Origin: Sceloporus undulatus
Taxonomy: Eukaryota; Chordata; Lepidosauria; Squamata; Phrynosomatidae
Length of the DNA stretch: 64,000 bases
Reading direction: 5' to 3'
Assembly (NCBI RefSeq): GCF_019175285.1
Contig: NC_056523.1
Coordinates: forward strand, 207,044,520-207,108,519
The position numbers were made by a program, and so were the translations under genes. Within the stretch, counting starts at the first letter, position 1, and every line of letters begins with the position of its first letter. Under the pieces are notes generated by a model. That model ran no database searches and was not told the DNA's origin. It was given only the letters and a program-made list of their open reading frames with translations. Below are positions 21,311 through 35,684 of this stretch, piece by piece.

Positions 21311-23280
21311 TGGCTTGGAGGAATGGGGGGGAGAGCACTGCTACCACAGTCAGTAACTTATCTTGGAGAGACCCTGCTCATGGAAAAAGACTACCACCAC
21401 CCCTTGTGCCATTTTTGCTCCCTGTTTCAGAGGGGCTAGGCTAGAATAGCTTTGGGGATGCTAGGGGCTGCACAGGGGAGGAGGATATGGAGGGGGAAAT
21501 CTCATTGTCCAAGTGGATGTTTGCTCATGTATTTAGGGATATAAGGATCAATTTATCCGAATACTTGAATGTGCTTGGTGGTGGTTTTTATAAAATCCAT
21601 GTTTCTATTCTGAAACCCTCCTTAAATGGATCTATATTGTTTAGCTGAATCTCTGTATCTTGTTAAAGATCTTCCATTCCAGTTGCTGAAATCATTATAC
21701 TCTTCAAACTCTTTTTGTCTCAATCTCTCCCTCCCCCTTTCTCTCACACACAGCCTTTCTCTTTCACATCCACACTTACACACTTATTGAAGCAAGCAGG
21801 AAAACATATGGTCTCACTTTTCCCCTCAGATGTGTCCCATACCGTCCAAATGGAATTCGATATCCTTTGTTTTCCTCTGTGCGTTTGTATGTGTGGCAGT
21901 CTTTCTGTCGGACCTACAGCATATATTTCATGGGATTGCAGTGTACCTTTACATAAAAATCACTCCATAAATTAAAAATGTCAGATCCTTAAGCCAGTAC
22001 TTATACTTATGGAAAACACAAATATATTGTAACTTTTAAAGTCATATTATATCCTGCCCCTTTGAGATGTCTGGGTGCCCTTCCCAATTATATTTGTTCT
22101 ACAGACTTTAAAACTGATCACTGATCAAAAGAGGATAAGGTCTAGATCTGGAGGCCTGAGGAACTTGGAATCAACACCCCCTCTCCTGTTTATATTAAGC
22201 TGTTTACATAAAGATGTACAAAAGCATTTATCAGAGTATGTTCTCTTTTCTTCTGCTCTCACGAATGCAGAGTATGTACCATCTGCTAGTTTTTAATCAC
22301 AGCCACTAAATCAGTCAAAATCATAAGCACACAACAGTTTCACTGGAAGAAATAGGATTTTCCACACTTGTTCTCAGGACAAGTGCTATGGGCCAGGTAC
22401 GCCTGGCTGACAGAGAGGAACTCGTCCCAAGTAACTTAGTGAACTTAACAGATGAACAACAATGTGTGATATGGACTCTGGTCCTCTTGGTCTAAACCCA
22501 ATTGTGTATAGCTTTTACAATAAAGAGGTTCTCTTTTATTTCACCTTGGCAAAGATAAAATGGAACATTATCCTGGCATAGTTTTTCAGTAGTGTTTAAA
22601 GGGACACAGGATATTCAGATGCTACTTGATAAACAACTCCTCTTAAAAAAATAAAGTAGATGAATGGCTACCACAAGAATTCACCCCCCCCCCAGTACTC
22701 TTTCTCTGTTTCCAGAAATTGCAGTGGAATCTGTGTGCTAGTTCTTACATTTGTATTAATTTGGTAGGGCGCTATTCCTACCTTATCTGTGGATTTACCC
22801 TGTTACATTTTCAACACTGCTTTCTTTTAAAATCATTACCTATTAACCGCTTTTTCCTTCTCTCCTTCCATTCAATTTCTCTTGTTTCTCCCCTTTTAAC
22901 ATCTTTATCCAAGGGAATTCTCATTTGGTCCTCCCACTCAGCTCTGAGCTTTGTTGGATCATTCATGTTTGTTTGTTTTAAACATATGGGTTTGTACAGC
23001 ATCTATTGTATTATATGCAGATTTTGAAAAAGTTACATTTTGTACTACACTGACCATGGTAGTTGGGAAATTTTGGGATCTATAGTCAAAGAAGTAACAT
23101 TCCCAAGTTCTGATTATATTACTGTTGTTTCAAGGCACTTTGCGGACTCTGGGCACAAAGCAAGATACAAACCTGATAAACAAGCAAACAATAAGCCCTG
23201 ATCTAGTTTTCAATGGGGTCAGCTAAGATTTCTGTGGGAAGCACAGCATGAAACCAACAGTTTTGCCCTATTGAATCACA

Positions 23281-24300
23281 GGCTCATACAATTGTAGAGG
23301 TGGAAGTGACATTAAGGGCTATCTAAGACAACCCCCAGCCAATGCAGGAAATCCACAGGGACAGAATCTCTGTTCACATTTCAGTGTCTCTCTGTTTAAA
23401 AAATTCCACTCAGGAAGAATTCTATACCCACCAGCTGTCTGGATTTGGCAGGAACAGTCCTAGAATCATAGAGCTGGAAGAGACTAAAAGCATCATCTAG
23501 TCCACCTCCCCACCATATAGGAATACAAAGTTAAAGCACTCCTGACAGGTGGCCAACCCGCCTCTGATTTAAAAACCGTCATAGAAAGAGACTCTACTGC
23601 ACTCTGAGAGAGTGTGTTGCATTGTTGAATAGACTTACTGCAAGGAAGTTCCTCCCAATGTTGAGGTGGAATCTCTTTTTCTCTAGTTTGATTCTATTGC
23701 TCCATGTCCTGGTCTCTGGAGCAGTAGAAAACAAACTTGCTCCATCTGCAGTATGACACCCCTTCACATATTTAAACATGGCTATCATGTCACCTCTTAG
23801 CCTTCAGGCTCAGTTCCCTAAACTGCTCTTTGTAGGGCGTAGTTTCAAAACCTTTCACCATTTTGCTTGCTCTCCTCTGGACATTCTCCAGTTTGTCCTT
23901 ATCCTCCGTGAACTGTGGTTCCCAGAAGTGGAGACAATATTCCAGGTGAGGTCTGACCAAAGCAGATTAGTGGTACAGTTACTTCCCTCAGTCTAGACAC
24001 AATCTATTCCTCTTGATGCAGCCAAGAATTGCATTGGCTTCCTTAGCTGCCACATCACTTTGCTCACTCATGTTCAGCTGTCGTTCACTAAGACTCTTAG
24101 ATGGGTTTTTTTTCATGTAATGCCATGAAGCCAGAAGTATCCTGGCCCCTGTAGATATGACAGTCACAGATGTCCTGGTTTTCATTGTGAAATGTTGGAG
24201 GAGAGAGTGTTCATGACCTTCCAGTCTGTTCCACTGATTAGCACTTCTGACCATCATAAAATTCTTCCCAACATCTAGTTAATTATTTTCTTATAATTTG
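23281..24300 (-). mobile_element. CR1 LINE 3' fragments (two adjoining)
   Basis: 23281-23420 holds a CR1 3' segment (GGCTATCTAAGACAACCCCC). 23460-24260 carries ATCATAGAGCTGGAAGAGAC, then reverse-strand frames with MIAMFKYVKGCHTADGASLF and TRTWSNRIKLEKKRFHLN, and further out VAAKEANAILGCIKRNR. This is the 3' UTR and ORF2 end of CR1, broken in several places. The DNA at 23421-23459 contains ATTTGGCAGGAACAGTCCT, like the end of family R reversed. Confidence 0.9.
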
Positions 24301-27300
24301 AACCTGTTGGTTTAGATCCTGTTCTCTAGACAGTGGTGGAGAAAGTATAGCCTAAAGACCCCAGATCTCATCCAATTCCCCCCACAGAAGAATATAATAC
24401 CCCAAATCATGACTTGCAGGAGCATTTCCAGTCCAAACACTCAAACTCCCCCCAGCCCCAACTCAAAACACCAACTTTCATCAGAAAAGTGCCCAAAAGC
24501 GCTAAAAACTGAAAGTAGATCTCTGGTCACTTCCAGAAGAGATTTTGGGGTGGGTTTTGGGAGTAAATAAGGAATTGTGGCCTGCTTTTTTTATTTACTT
24601 GTAAAAAGATACATACAATAACAACAATAGCAACAAAAAAAGAAAAGAAAAAACCAAAATCTACAAACAAATGGCACAAACAACAGTAGTTGCCTACTAA
24701 CATAGACTAACTTCTAACATGTATCATGGCACATATAACGTAAAATATTACAAAACATATAAAAGCTGAACCAAAAAATAAGAAAGAAAATTCTTTCTTA
24801 TCACCGATTAATTTAGTCATATCAATACCTCCTAATTAACTATGCTTATCTTATTCAATACAATAATCAGGCTTTCTCCTTATCAGACACTAAAAAATTT
24901 GACTGTGCTTGTAAAGATATAATACACGTCAATGTTTCATAATTTTGCCTATAAACATTAGCTGAGATGTAGAAATATCAACCGTAAGTATCAGAAATAT
25001 TAAAAAACAACAACAACAACAAGTTGAAAGGTAGGGACTTACTCTGTTGTAAGGGTGGGTAAGTAGATATTATACAATATCTTCAGTAGTACATAAAGTA
25101 AACCACATGCTGCATTTTTATTAGGATTTGATTAAGATTCTTTTATAAGGAAATCTAGCCAAGTGGCTCATACATTGCAACAACAAGAACAACCACCACC
25201 GCCACTCAGGAGGGGGTTAAGAATATGAGGAACCCACAAGAAAAGTTGTTATAAAAGTGAAGTCTGATGTCTAAAGTTAAATATGATTCTCCCCTGAGAA
25301 GGTTTTTATTTTACAGTCACCATGGCTCAAGCTTGGAAATTTATAGGGGGTTGGGAGAGCTAATGATGGCATTTCTAATTCTACTCACACTGTTTCCAGA
25401 CAGTGATCAAAGTCCCCATTGCTGGCTAAATGGGACCCCTCTACTAGGATGCAGTAGATAGAAAATGGATCACCAAGGATTATATAGCACAGAAGCATGC
25501 ACAGAAAATCAAAGTGTGCAGACATGACCCACTTCCTCCCATAACTGTGAGAACTGTGTAAGCTGGTTAGCAACAGAGGGGGAAAAATCACTTCTCCAGT
25601 CCGTTTTCAGCCTCCAAATCTTTACAGACTCCTTAGCTAATGCAAAAAAGATCAGACCAGGTTATTCCAGGTTATTTACACTATGGAACCACATCAATGT
25701 GCATCACTGCAAGTTCTGTTGCTCACATGTGCAAGCATTCAAATAAAGATGGAGTCAATGATGCAAATGCATTTGGAACACGTTCAAGGCATGCAGCATT
25801 TTATCCCAGGTCTATTCGGGTCTATTCATACCTGTTATTCACACTGCTGATGCTACAGATCTTTTTTAAAAACTCTGAGAAAAACCCAGTATCAATTATC
25901 CCAGATTAAGTGGGGTTTTTTGAAGCCCCCCCCCCAACTTAATTGAGTGTATTTGAGATGTGTGTGAACAATGGAGATTCAACCCAGATTCATCCTGGAT
26001 TATATTCAAAGTGACCCCCAAGGTCACCAATACAAATCAACTCTTTCTCTAACACTGGACAGCTGATAATATTTGGCCATGGCGCTAGCAAGGACTTCCT
26101 GGTGGCAGAGGCCTATCTCACTACACATTCCATTTATAACTCGCCCATGTCCCCTGCCCCAACTTCTTCCATGTTCTTTCTTATAACAAAATCTTTTAAT
26201 TTGGGAAAGAAAAAATGGGCTGCATTGTGCTCTTTCATTGGTAGCATTGGTAGGAGCCCTAAAAGTGCTTGTTTTTGGACCCCTTTGATTTTCTCTGTGT
26301 AAACATCCCTTTAGATGCAGTGAAGTTAATTCAAGAGAAAGAAGCAAGGATGCAAGTGTGGTTACTGTGCCCCGCTCCCTGACAGGTTGTATGGAACTTG
26401 ACACATTTAGATATGCATGAACAAATCCAATTTAATTTAATTTAATTTAAGAAATTAGATGTGCTCATTTCAGGTAATTGTTGGCAAAGTATCAGTCACA
26501 GCACCCTACCTTGCTTGCCCTTTATAGCTTAGCTAGCTAAGGAAATGTTCTTTGGAATAAACTTCTTGGCTATGTGCTTAGGAACCTACCTGTACTCCGA
26601 CCAGATATGAAACAATCTGTGATATCCCTGATACCCGTACACAAGATCTTTTGCTTATGTAACAAAGAGATAAACAGTACTGGAGTGGAATCAAAGTGTC
26701 GGGAAAGAAATGGCTATCATAGAACATTTTGGACTTGAAACAACAGTTTATACTGCAAGAATTTGTTTAGCAAAAAGTGTTTCCATACCATCAAGAGGGG
26801 GCAATTCCCAGAAGTAAAGCGTGCCATGTTGTCATGCCCTGATTTCACTGGGAGGTCACACCTCACCCATGCCACCAGTACATTTGCTGATGTGTGCTGC
26901 CAAAACTTGAGAGAAAAACTGTGATTTTTATCTTTAAAACAAGTATGCAGGGAGTGTGTTGCCAGTCAAAGGGATGGGGAGAGGGAGCCAGAGAAAGGAA
27001 AGTATGAATGTGTGACAGGGTAGATGGAGAGAAAGGATGACAAGAATGGGAAGAGAAAGAGAAGGGAGAAGGCAGGATGAGGCAGCAATGGGCATAAGAG
27101 ATTTCTAACCCTTGGAAAGCTGGGTACTTTAGTTTCATTATATTGCTTTTTAATTAACTTTTATTTTAACAGTTTGTTTCACTTTTATGTTTCCGAGCCA
27201 CCCAGAGACCAGTGCTATTGGGATACATTTTGTAAATATAATAAGCGAGTGCTAGAAATAAAATATATATACTGTAATGAAGATCTTGCACTATTTCCTC

Positions 27301-28290
27301 CTCTGCTGTGGTCTTGACCTCTCCAATGGATGGAAGGCCAGAGAGTGGAGGAACAGAAGGTGGAGGAATAGTGGCAGAGAGGGAGGAAAAGGGGTCAGCT
27401 GGGATTCACTGTTTCCTGCACCCATGCCAAAACTAATGGACCTTAAACTAGGAGTATATAACATTGGAATATAAGCCAGACTCAACTTTATCAACCATTT
27501 GAAGTTACAGCATGAACAAGACACCCTGCTGCCTGAGCCAAAGAGTCAGTGATTCTTTCTTCCCCTCATATGGACAGAAGCTAACTGGACTGTCAGGGAT
27601 TTTATTTTCATAACCAATGCTAATGGGATAGCACTTGCCACCACCTCTGAAGGCAGTAGGCAAGCTTTAGGAAATCTGGGCATACTATATGGCTCACAAC
27701 ATATTTGCTACCAACCAGTTGGGCAAAATGGTTGTAGAGATTGGAAGGAACAGCAAGAGCATGCTGCTGCTATCCTAGTACAGTATTGCCTAGTGGGTCA
27801 CATGTTGAGAGAAAGGCAGGCTATAAATGAAATAAATTTAAAACTAATATTATGGGTGATCCAAAATATGTGTCACTATAAAGCACTCTGGTGTTTTTGT
27901 AGCTCAAAATGTCAAACTAACTTAGTGCAGTGTTATTATCCAAAGCTGCTGCTTAGTGCAGTGGTGGATGGTAGAGTCCATGTTAGTGGGACATTGGATC
28001 TGCTCCATGTTTTAGCTGGAATTTTAAAGAAGCTCTCTACGGTGCTGAAACCTATGTAGCAGCAAAGGTTCAGCACCTTCGCTAGATCCTTAAAACTTTG
28101 GGCTGAGACCCAGGGTGGTTTCATTGCCCTGTCAACATGGATGTCAGCGTCTGTCACTGATTTAAAGTAAGAGATGACAGAAATCAAATGCACTCATGCC
28201 TGATTAGAAGCATTGCTCAGGTCCACATGTTCCATTGAAAAATTATAATGAGAAAAGTATTGCTCAGTGTGTCTCAGTGATATTATCAGT
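24300..28290. other. Intergenic DNA, A-rich and unannotated
   Basis: 24600-25020 is A-rich with (CAA)n at 25003-25021. (TTTAA)n lies near 26425-26450. A reversed LINE-tail-like stretch (CCGAGCCACCCAGAGACCAG) lies near 27155-27260. No gene-like frame; a 126-codon frame at 26404-26024 (-) has no family match. Confidence 0.55.
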
Positions 28291-28294
28291 GATA

Positions 28295-28303
28295 TTATTG
28301 AGA

Positions 28304-28362
<59 letters not shown>
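28295..28362. repeat. ATCT tetranucleotide microsatellite
   Basis: About 16 (TATC)n units, the source of the repetitive Tyr/Leu/Ser/Ile frame. Confidence 0.97.
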
Positions 28363-28363
<1 letters not shown>

Positions 28364-28869
28364 ACAAATCCACACAGCAAGAGCAGAAGGCTGGAGGAGG
28401 ATAAATTAACATGGAGACAGAGAAGGAAGTAGCAATAGAATGGAGAGAAAGATGACTTTTGGCACACAGAACTTATTCAACATATCCTCTCAAAGCACAG
28501 ATACATGTAGGTCCTTTCTGTACTGGTCAGGATACTCCAAAGGTAGCCTTGGGTATTCTGGCCTCGTAGTTGCCCTGACCCCTGTTACAAATGGCCCTCT
28601 GTTCTGATGCCAGGCAGCTGTTCACACATGTGTCCCACGGAGCCACCCGCATGTCCACTGCCACCGGGGGTCACTTTCCCCTTTCTGCTTTCCTGACAAA
28701 GCCTCATGGGACATATCTGTGAGGATAAGTTTAATATGTTTGTAAGTGTTGAGACCTCCTTGTCACAAATCACATAGGAGAAGTCTGGTAACACAAGTGG
28801 GGTTAGGTTGGTGTTCCATTGTGGGTGTTGAGGTGGCAGAGCAGCTTGCAGTGATCAGATTTTTTTGGA

Positions 28870-28995
28870 AAGAAAACTATTTTATTTATGTGCATATTTA
28901 TGTATTTCATTTATGTACTTCTGATTGTTGTAACCCGCCTCGATCCCTCTGGAAAGGCTGGATATAAATAAATAAATTATTAATATTAATATTAT
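28870..28995. repeat. Reversed LINE-tail-like fragment
   Basis: TTGTAACCCGCCTCGATCCC, then GCTGGATATAAATAAATAAA and (TAA)n-like sequence: the reverse complement of the tail layout at 39280. Confidence 0.5.
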
Positions 28996-29728
28996 TTAGA
29001 GAAATTGTGAGGATAAAGCATTGCTTGAGAAGACAGAACGATAATATTATCAAACTTGGGTGGGTGGGGGCTTTGGAACCATATCTGCAACTAAAAATCA
29101 ATTTCCTAGCCCTCTTTATCCCTACACCCAGACCATGTGACAAAGTTACCTCATATACCTGTGACAAATTTATATGATATGCAAGATACGAGATCCAGAA
29201 TGTTTAAGGGTCTGCCCTGAAGTATGCTAGCAAACGAGATAGTGTTTTGCACAGTACCGTTTATGCTACTGTCTGTTGTAGTTGCCACAAAATTATTGTG
29301 CAAACTGTACACCTTTACATCTGATTCCACCCAAAAAGGTGAAATGTACAGAACAATTGATAGGAACCATGTCTTCCTGGGGACTAGCTATCATCGTATG
29401 CGAGTCGCTTCAGTCCTTCTCCTGCTGTACATTGTAGGATAATTACATGTTATATAGCGCTCATCTTTATCTGACAGTTAATGATTGTGAAATATTGTAG
29501 CTGATTTACATGCATAGGAGTACCTACTTTCTTTTCCCTTTGATTTCCTTAGGGTATTTCCTCTTCTTTTCTCCATCACTTTCTTTTTTTTCATTTCTTT
29601 TACCTGGGTTAGACTACAAAGGGATTAGACATACAATTACATTCCTGCATGTAAACAAGAAGTATTGCATTAAAAAAAAGCCTGTATTAGATGGTAAATA
29701 ATAAATCGCTCCCCAACTTAGGGGGGAA

Positions 29729-29738
29729 NNNNNNNNNN
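29729..29738. other. Assembly gap (10 N)
   Basis: Ten consecutive N bases; the true size is unknown. A G-run (GGGGGG) sits just before the gap. Confidence 1.
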
Positions 29739-29744
29739 AACTGA

Positions 29745-30110
29745 CAATGATTCAAAGAATGTTGGCTTCATTCTTCATAAAAGCCCCCTTTTCCTGTTTT
29801 GAAAAGCTGACATATTTATGGCGAGACTGTAGGATGCAGTTTGTAATTCACTGTTAATAATTATTTACAGTGGCTTTTGTTTTGCTTTGTTTTTTTGGCT
29901 GGCTTGGCTGACAAATAGGAAGATTTCACAATTTACTCGAGGCTGTGTGCATTAGGCAAACCCAGGAGTATATTAAATTTGTCTGACTGGAATCAATTTG
30001 ACAGCAAATAGATCATGGTAAAGAAAACAGTGTCAAAAGGAAAGGCAGGAGAAAAGGACTCAATTTTGCAAATCATTTAAATATCAAATAAAGAAATAGC
30101 ATGCGATCCA
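29745..30110. other. Non-repetitive AT-rich stretch, possible conserved non-coding DNA
   Basis: No repeat family recognised, no codon structure, and balanced unique-looking sequence such as CAATTTACTCGAGGCTGTGT. Conservation cannot be judged without alignment. The remainder, 30110-30800, holds a GA-rich run at 30400-30430 and nothing else recognised. Confidence 0.3.
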
Positions 30111-30800
30111 TGGGGCCATTAGGGTTTCCTTCCTCCTGAAGATTTTATTTTCAGACTCCAACTTTAACTCTGAATGCCATTTGATAAGCAAATATCCTGT
30201 ATGCCAGACAGTATAGTAATGACAATCCCAATTTCTCTTCACTATAAATCCTTTAGTATCTGAGATTTATTATTTATTAACTCATTGTCGTTATATCCAG
30301 CCTTTCCTCCAGTCAGTTCAGGGTTTCATACATGGCTCTTCCCTCCACCTGCTTTTTACAATTAGTAAAAGGTAGGCTAAGGTAGGATTACCCTGTACGA
30401 GAGAGAGAACGAGAGAATGAGAGAGAGAGACTGTGTGACTGGTCCAACATCACTTTGTGATGTTTTACAACTTCGTAAGTCTTGTCCAATAACTCTGACC
30501 ACAACATTCATGGGTTCTCTTGATGTCACAAGATGGCTCATTTGTCTTTCAGTGATGAAATTCAGAGACTTGGGTTTTTTTTTTTTAAGGAAGTTGAAAT
30601 GTATGCCAAATGATAGATTTTGCATGTGCATGGTGAGGCTATCATTTCATATATGACTGGAGCTGGTGCAATCTTTAAAATAATAGATAATATTTTGATG
30701 CTAGTCATGGTGCTGGGCCAGTACAGTATGTCTTCAGTGGCCAGTATGGTCCTGGTTTTGCAGAGGCAGAACTCATAATTAGGGAGAATCCAGGGCTCTA

Positions 30801-31460
30801 TATTATTGTTATTAACTGCCCTCAAGTCAACTCTAACTCATGGCAACCCAGTCCCTGAATGAGATGTCTCCTATCCTCCTTATCCTCAACTTATCTGCTT
30901 AGGTCCCATAGATTCAGGCCCGTGAACTCCTTGATTAAGTCTAGTCATCTAGTGTGTGGTCTTCCTCTTTTTCTACTGTCTTCTTCCTAGCATTATTGTA
31001 TTTTCTAAGTATTCATGCTTTCTCATGATGTGGCCAAAGTACGACAGCCTCAATTTGATCATCTTGGCTTCTAGGGAGAGTTCAAGCTTGATCTGTTCAA
31101 GGACCCATTTGTTTGTCTTTTTGGCCATCCATGGTATCCTGAGCACTCTTCCCCAGCACCACATCTCAAATGAGTTGATCTTTTTTCTTCTGCTTTTTTC
31201 ACTCTTCAGCTCTTACATCTGTACATGGTGATGGGAAATACTGTGGCTTCGGTGATTCTTACTTTAGTGCTCAGTTGTATGTCTTTACTCTTTAGGATCT
31301 TTTCTAGTTCTTTCATAGCTGCCCTTCCTTTTCCCTGTCTTCTTATTTGTTGGCTGCAGTCTCTGTTCTGATCAATGTTTGATCCTAGGTGTGGGAAGTC
31401 TTGAGCTATCTTGGTTTCTTTGTTGTTTAAGTTGCATTTATGTATTGAGCAGCATTAGCG
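30801..31460 (-). mobile_element. BovB (RTE) LINE 3' fragment
   Basis: Reverse-strand translation gives WVLEQIKLELSLEAKMIKL, RLSYFGHIMRKHEYLENTI and MLGRRQ, the carboxy end of the BovB reverse transcriptase as I know it. The tail AACTGCCCTCAAGTCAACTC with CATGGCAACCCAGTC marks the 3' end. Confidence 0.9.
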
Positions 31461-31782
31461 ATATTGCTATCTTTGTTTCAGATTTCAGTAGAGGGAAGGC
31501 CAGTATCCTAGCAAGGCTTATAGTCCTGTGAAATGGGTTCAAGATTAAGTTAGCAAAGCACAGTTTATTTTAAGAGCTTTTTGTTGCCTTTATAAATGTT
31601 GTAGTGGGGCAGAACTCACAATCGCAAAATGCCAAGGTTTTTGAGTAATGGGATAAAAATGCTGTTCCACATCCCCCTCAGCCTTCCTTTAAGCTTGCTT
31701 GACTAGCTTGGGTGGGTCATGGATTCTTCCTAGCAAGAAAACAATGCTGTGTAAACAGTTCCTTTTGTGAAGCAAAGTATGT

Positions 31783-31850
31783 TAAGGAGACCTGGTTTTG
31801 GACTGGATGGCCCTTGTGGTCTCTTCTAACACTATGATTCTATGACTAGA
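31783..31850 (+). mobile_element. CR1 3' terminal fragment
   Basis: GACTGGATGGCCCTTGTGGT, then CACTATGATTCTATGAC: the CR1 end with its characteristic ATTCTATGA tail. The stretch 31860-32640 shows nothing recognised. Confidence 0.8.
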
Positions 31851-32643
31851 CAGCTAGGAGCCATTTGCTCTACAAATGACCTGTACCTGCTAGAGAGGGA
31901 AACTGTTAGAACAGATGTGATGATATAGATCACCACAGACACCTGCATTTTTGGCCTCTTCCTTGAAATGTGGGTCATCAGAACTATAGTGATTAGCACC
32001 TGCATCGTTTTATCACTGCATTGGTGATTAGGTCTTAATAGTTCACAATGTGGCTGCGAACCTAATCCATTTGCAAGTTCTAACTAGAACAGATCCATAG
32101 AATCAAAGATACAAGAACAGGGACAGAGTTTGGAAAAATTGCTGGCTATGCAAGCTGTGTGATTCTGGGAGCTGTGTTCCCCAAAAATAACTTTTTCTGT
32201 GCTCTTGCAGTGGGAAAGTTACTGTAAAAGCTCACAAAATCAGGTTACAAAGAGACATGAGATGAAATTAGTTTGCTGTCACAGTTTTGTTGCAAAGGAA
32301 TTCTGCTTTGATTTTCAAAAACACTAGTCTGACTACTACCCAGAATACTGCTTCTCTAGTGGACAGGCTGGCCCTTAACACAGATTTGGGATTAGCCTCA
32401 TACACAAAATAGTGTTGGTACCACCCTTTCTGATACATAGAGAAGCAAGATTATCCTAGCAGCTTCCATCTCTCCTCTCCCACTATCATAGAAGGGCTGC
32501 AAACTGTTCTTTTAATTTAATTTGTAGCATTTTTGCTACAAAGGGTTGGGGATTGTGATGTTGGATTTTCTGTCTCATGTGCTCCAAATGTGTTGCATTT
32601 CTTTTGAGCACCTAGTGAGTTCAGGAAGTAGCACACATGGCTC

Positions 32644-32815
32644 TCCTTCGCTCTGCTTCATCATCATAACAACCTTGTGAAAGAGATGAGGCTGAGAGAA
32701 GGTGACTTTTTCAAGGTCACCCAGTAGGTTTTGTGTGGACTTGAGCCTAGGTCCCGGTTCAGTACTCTAACCACTATACTTTACTCTAACCACTGTACTG
32801 GTTCTTTTGGAAATA
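32644..32815 (-). mobile_element. MIR-like CORE-SINE, reverse
   Basis: ATCATAACAACCTTGTGAAA, GAGGCTGAGAGAAGGTGACT, CAAGGTCACCCAGTAGG and TCTAACCACTATACTTT follow the MIR consensus order in reverse. Confidence 0.75.
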
Positions 32816-35680
32816 ACTTGGTTGGCTTTTAATAATATGCCCCTTTATTGCAACAATCACTGTTTGCTTCTGTGCCCCCAGCAGCCAAATGTCTGGAGCC
32901 AATTCTCCCAACTCTCTTGCTCTTGGACAGGTTTCTGGAGATGTATGGGAGAAAGATTGCAGGAGACTCTTTACTGAGATACTAACCATTTCATACTTTG
33001 AGAAGTGAGGAGGCTTCTTCACACTCTTGATTGCCTATATGTACAGTCTTCCACTCTTCAGGAAAAATCTTATGTAGAGTTCCACGGTACCTATGAAGAC
33101 TGAGCATAATCTCATTAAGATTTGGATTCTGAAGGCACAGTACTGATTTGAACTCTAGGCAGATCAGGTTGTTTTCCAGTGCACCAGCTCAGGATTTAAA
33201 TCAGATCTAGTTGGTCTATTCTGCTGGTAGTCATCATCCTGCTTTTTCATGCTTGTCTGGGATCCTCAGCCCCAAACCCAGGCCAGTTGCATTGGCAGGA
33301 AGATTTATAGCTTAATGGGAGAGGATATATGTTTGTATGCAAAAAGTTCTGGGTTTTATTCCTAGCATCTCCCCTTAAAGGGGTGGCAGGGCTGGAGGAT
33401 GGGAGGGGGGGAACAACCCAGAGACCTTGAAGGATCTGAAGGATGTGTTACTATTTAATTAAGATACTTCTATGCAGGCTTTCCTGGTGCATACATAATT
33501 AAAAACATAAAATGCACTCAGATCATCTCATTACAATTTAAAAGCTAAAACAACCATCTAAAACATTGGTAAAGCAGAGTGAAATTGTTTTTTTTTAAAA
33601 AAAACCTCTCTTAAACAGCAATGGTCCAGCATTTTAACTAAAAAACAGAGCAAACTAGGAACACCTTCAAAGTCCTTTTAAAGCTGGTAAAGAAGGAGCC
33701 ATATTTAGACTGTTTGGAATGATGGGGGCACTGCCAAAAGGTCTTATCTCTGGTGCCCCCCAAAGTTGGATGGACCAATGATCTGATTCAGTATAAAGCA
33801 TCATCGGACATTCACACTATGGTCTTCCTAAACAAAGCCAACATCTCATGTTCCTTTTTGCCTCTGCCATTGATCATCTCTCTTCACTACCTCCCAATTT
33901 AGATCTCTGATGTATGAATGGTGGCTTCTGCTATGACTTTCTCCATCGTCCTTCTCCATGTCTTCATATTTCTTCTTTCCTATTCTCCTACTATTGATGT
34001 AGCACTATCAGTCTTCTCAAAATTGCCAAATATATGTATAATTGTAGACATGAAGGGTAAAAGTACTTTTTATTTCACATGTACATTGATCTGGCAGCTG
34101 TTAACTGTCAGAGAACTCCCCTTTCTAGATAAGACGGTCACCAAACATGACTTCTCCTGTTTCAGTCATGAAATGACAGGTAAATCACACATGTCATGAG
34201 TCAGTGCAGTCCCCAAAAGGCACAAAAAGTGCAAGCTCAAATGTTTGATTGTTCTTCCTTTGACAAAAAGTACTAAATATCTTTCCCACCCTCTTTCATA
34301 AATTTTGAATCATAGGCTATATGATTCAGCTTGCATTGTCTCTCCCTAGTTTAAACATCTTATAGTTGTGTGGATGTTTATTCCTACTGAGTTCAGGAAG
34401 ACCTATTCACATTTAAGTGTGTATAGAATCACAACCTCAAAATGCAAACATCTAAGAGATTCTCAGTACTCCTGACTTCCATGAGCAGTTAGCCTTTTCC
34501 GAACAGCTTTATTTGGTCTGTTACCTGTCAGTACATGGAAGATACTTAAAACAGGACAACCTCTGTAACTGTCTGTTTGAACATACGGGTTGAAAAGATG
34601 AGAGACAAGTAGACAAAACAGAAAACAATTCTTTAAAAAAAGAATTCCTTTATTCCCCTCCTTACTTAAAATAATGTAATTTAAGCAAACGAAAATATAA
34701 ACCCAGGGAGATGCATATATAACTCATACTGAACATTGCTGTGAATTCAGACAGAGCTTCATAAAACCAACAACTGTACAAAATTTTCAGAGATCAATTT
34801 TTTCCTGGAGATATACACTAATTTGAAAAGGACTGTTCTGAAGAATTATTTATATGTGTAAGAGGCACAAACCCTCTATCCTTAAATGTGAATCCATAGG
34901 ACAGGCAGGCCTCATCCTAAAGCAGCATGGGTCCTCAAAAGTAATACAATTTTTCTCCCTCACACAAACACACAAATTGAGGTGTATTTTTCCCTCTCAC
35001 TCCCTCAAAACCAAGCTTTCTCTAACTACATTAAAACTGCATAGACATTTGATTTTATCTAGTTTGCCCAGGCTTCAAGTACCTTGTATAGTAAGTTTTA
35101 GCTGACACTGAGTGTGGCAGACAATTGAGGAACTACTATTCCCAATTAGTAGTTCATAGGAGAACCTAGAAAGAGAGTGCTATCACATTACTAGCTGCCT
35201 CACGAAAGGCTTTTAAGGACTATGACTGTCATCCACACATCTCCAGCACATTATGAAGCTGTTGAATTTACTGACTTGTGGCATGAAATATTTCCCCAGC
35301 ACAGCATACGCTCAAATTCCTGCGTAGGACTATTTTTTTCCCCTTCAGCCTTGCCTTTTTCATTCTTTCCTTGTAAAGATTGGAAGCTATTTCTTTTTAT
35401 TGATTAAAAATTACTGCTGCTGGATTTGCAAGTAGTGTTTCATATCAGTAGGAAACTGGAGTAGGAAGCGGGAAAATAAGCTAAACTAGAGAAAGGAAGA
35501 TGGAAAGGGAATTAAGAGGAAAATGTGGAATCCATTTTCTGTAAAGCCACACTGCTGTCACAACTTGTGAATGTCTTCTTAGCAAATGCAAGTTGTTCAA
35601 AATTGCCATATGTGAATGTTGTATGTTGCTGATCTTCAGCATGATTGACTCCAGATTCTTGTAGACCCATACATTTGGAA
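32816..35680. other. Intergenic DNA without a gene
   Basis: Half of a palindromic MITE (GAGTTCAGGAAGACCTATTC) lies near 34385-34440. Otherwise no recognised feature; the open frames of 60-95 codons lack family resemblance or splice context. Confidence 0.5.
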
Positions 35681-35684
35681 GCCA

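Noticed and set aside
28235-28432. Repetitive frame rich in LSIYLSIY
   Set aside because: Translation of an (ATCT)n microsatellite.
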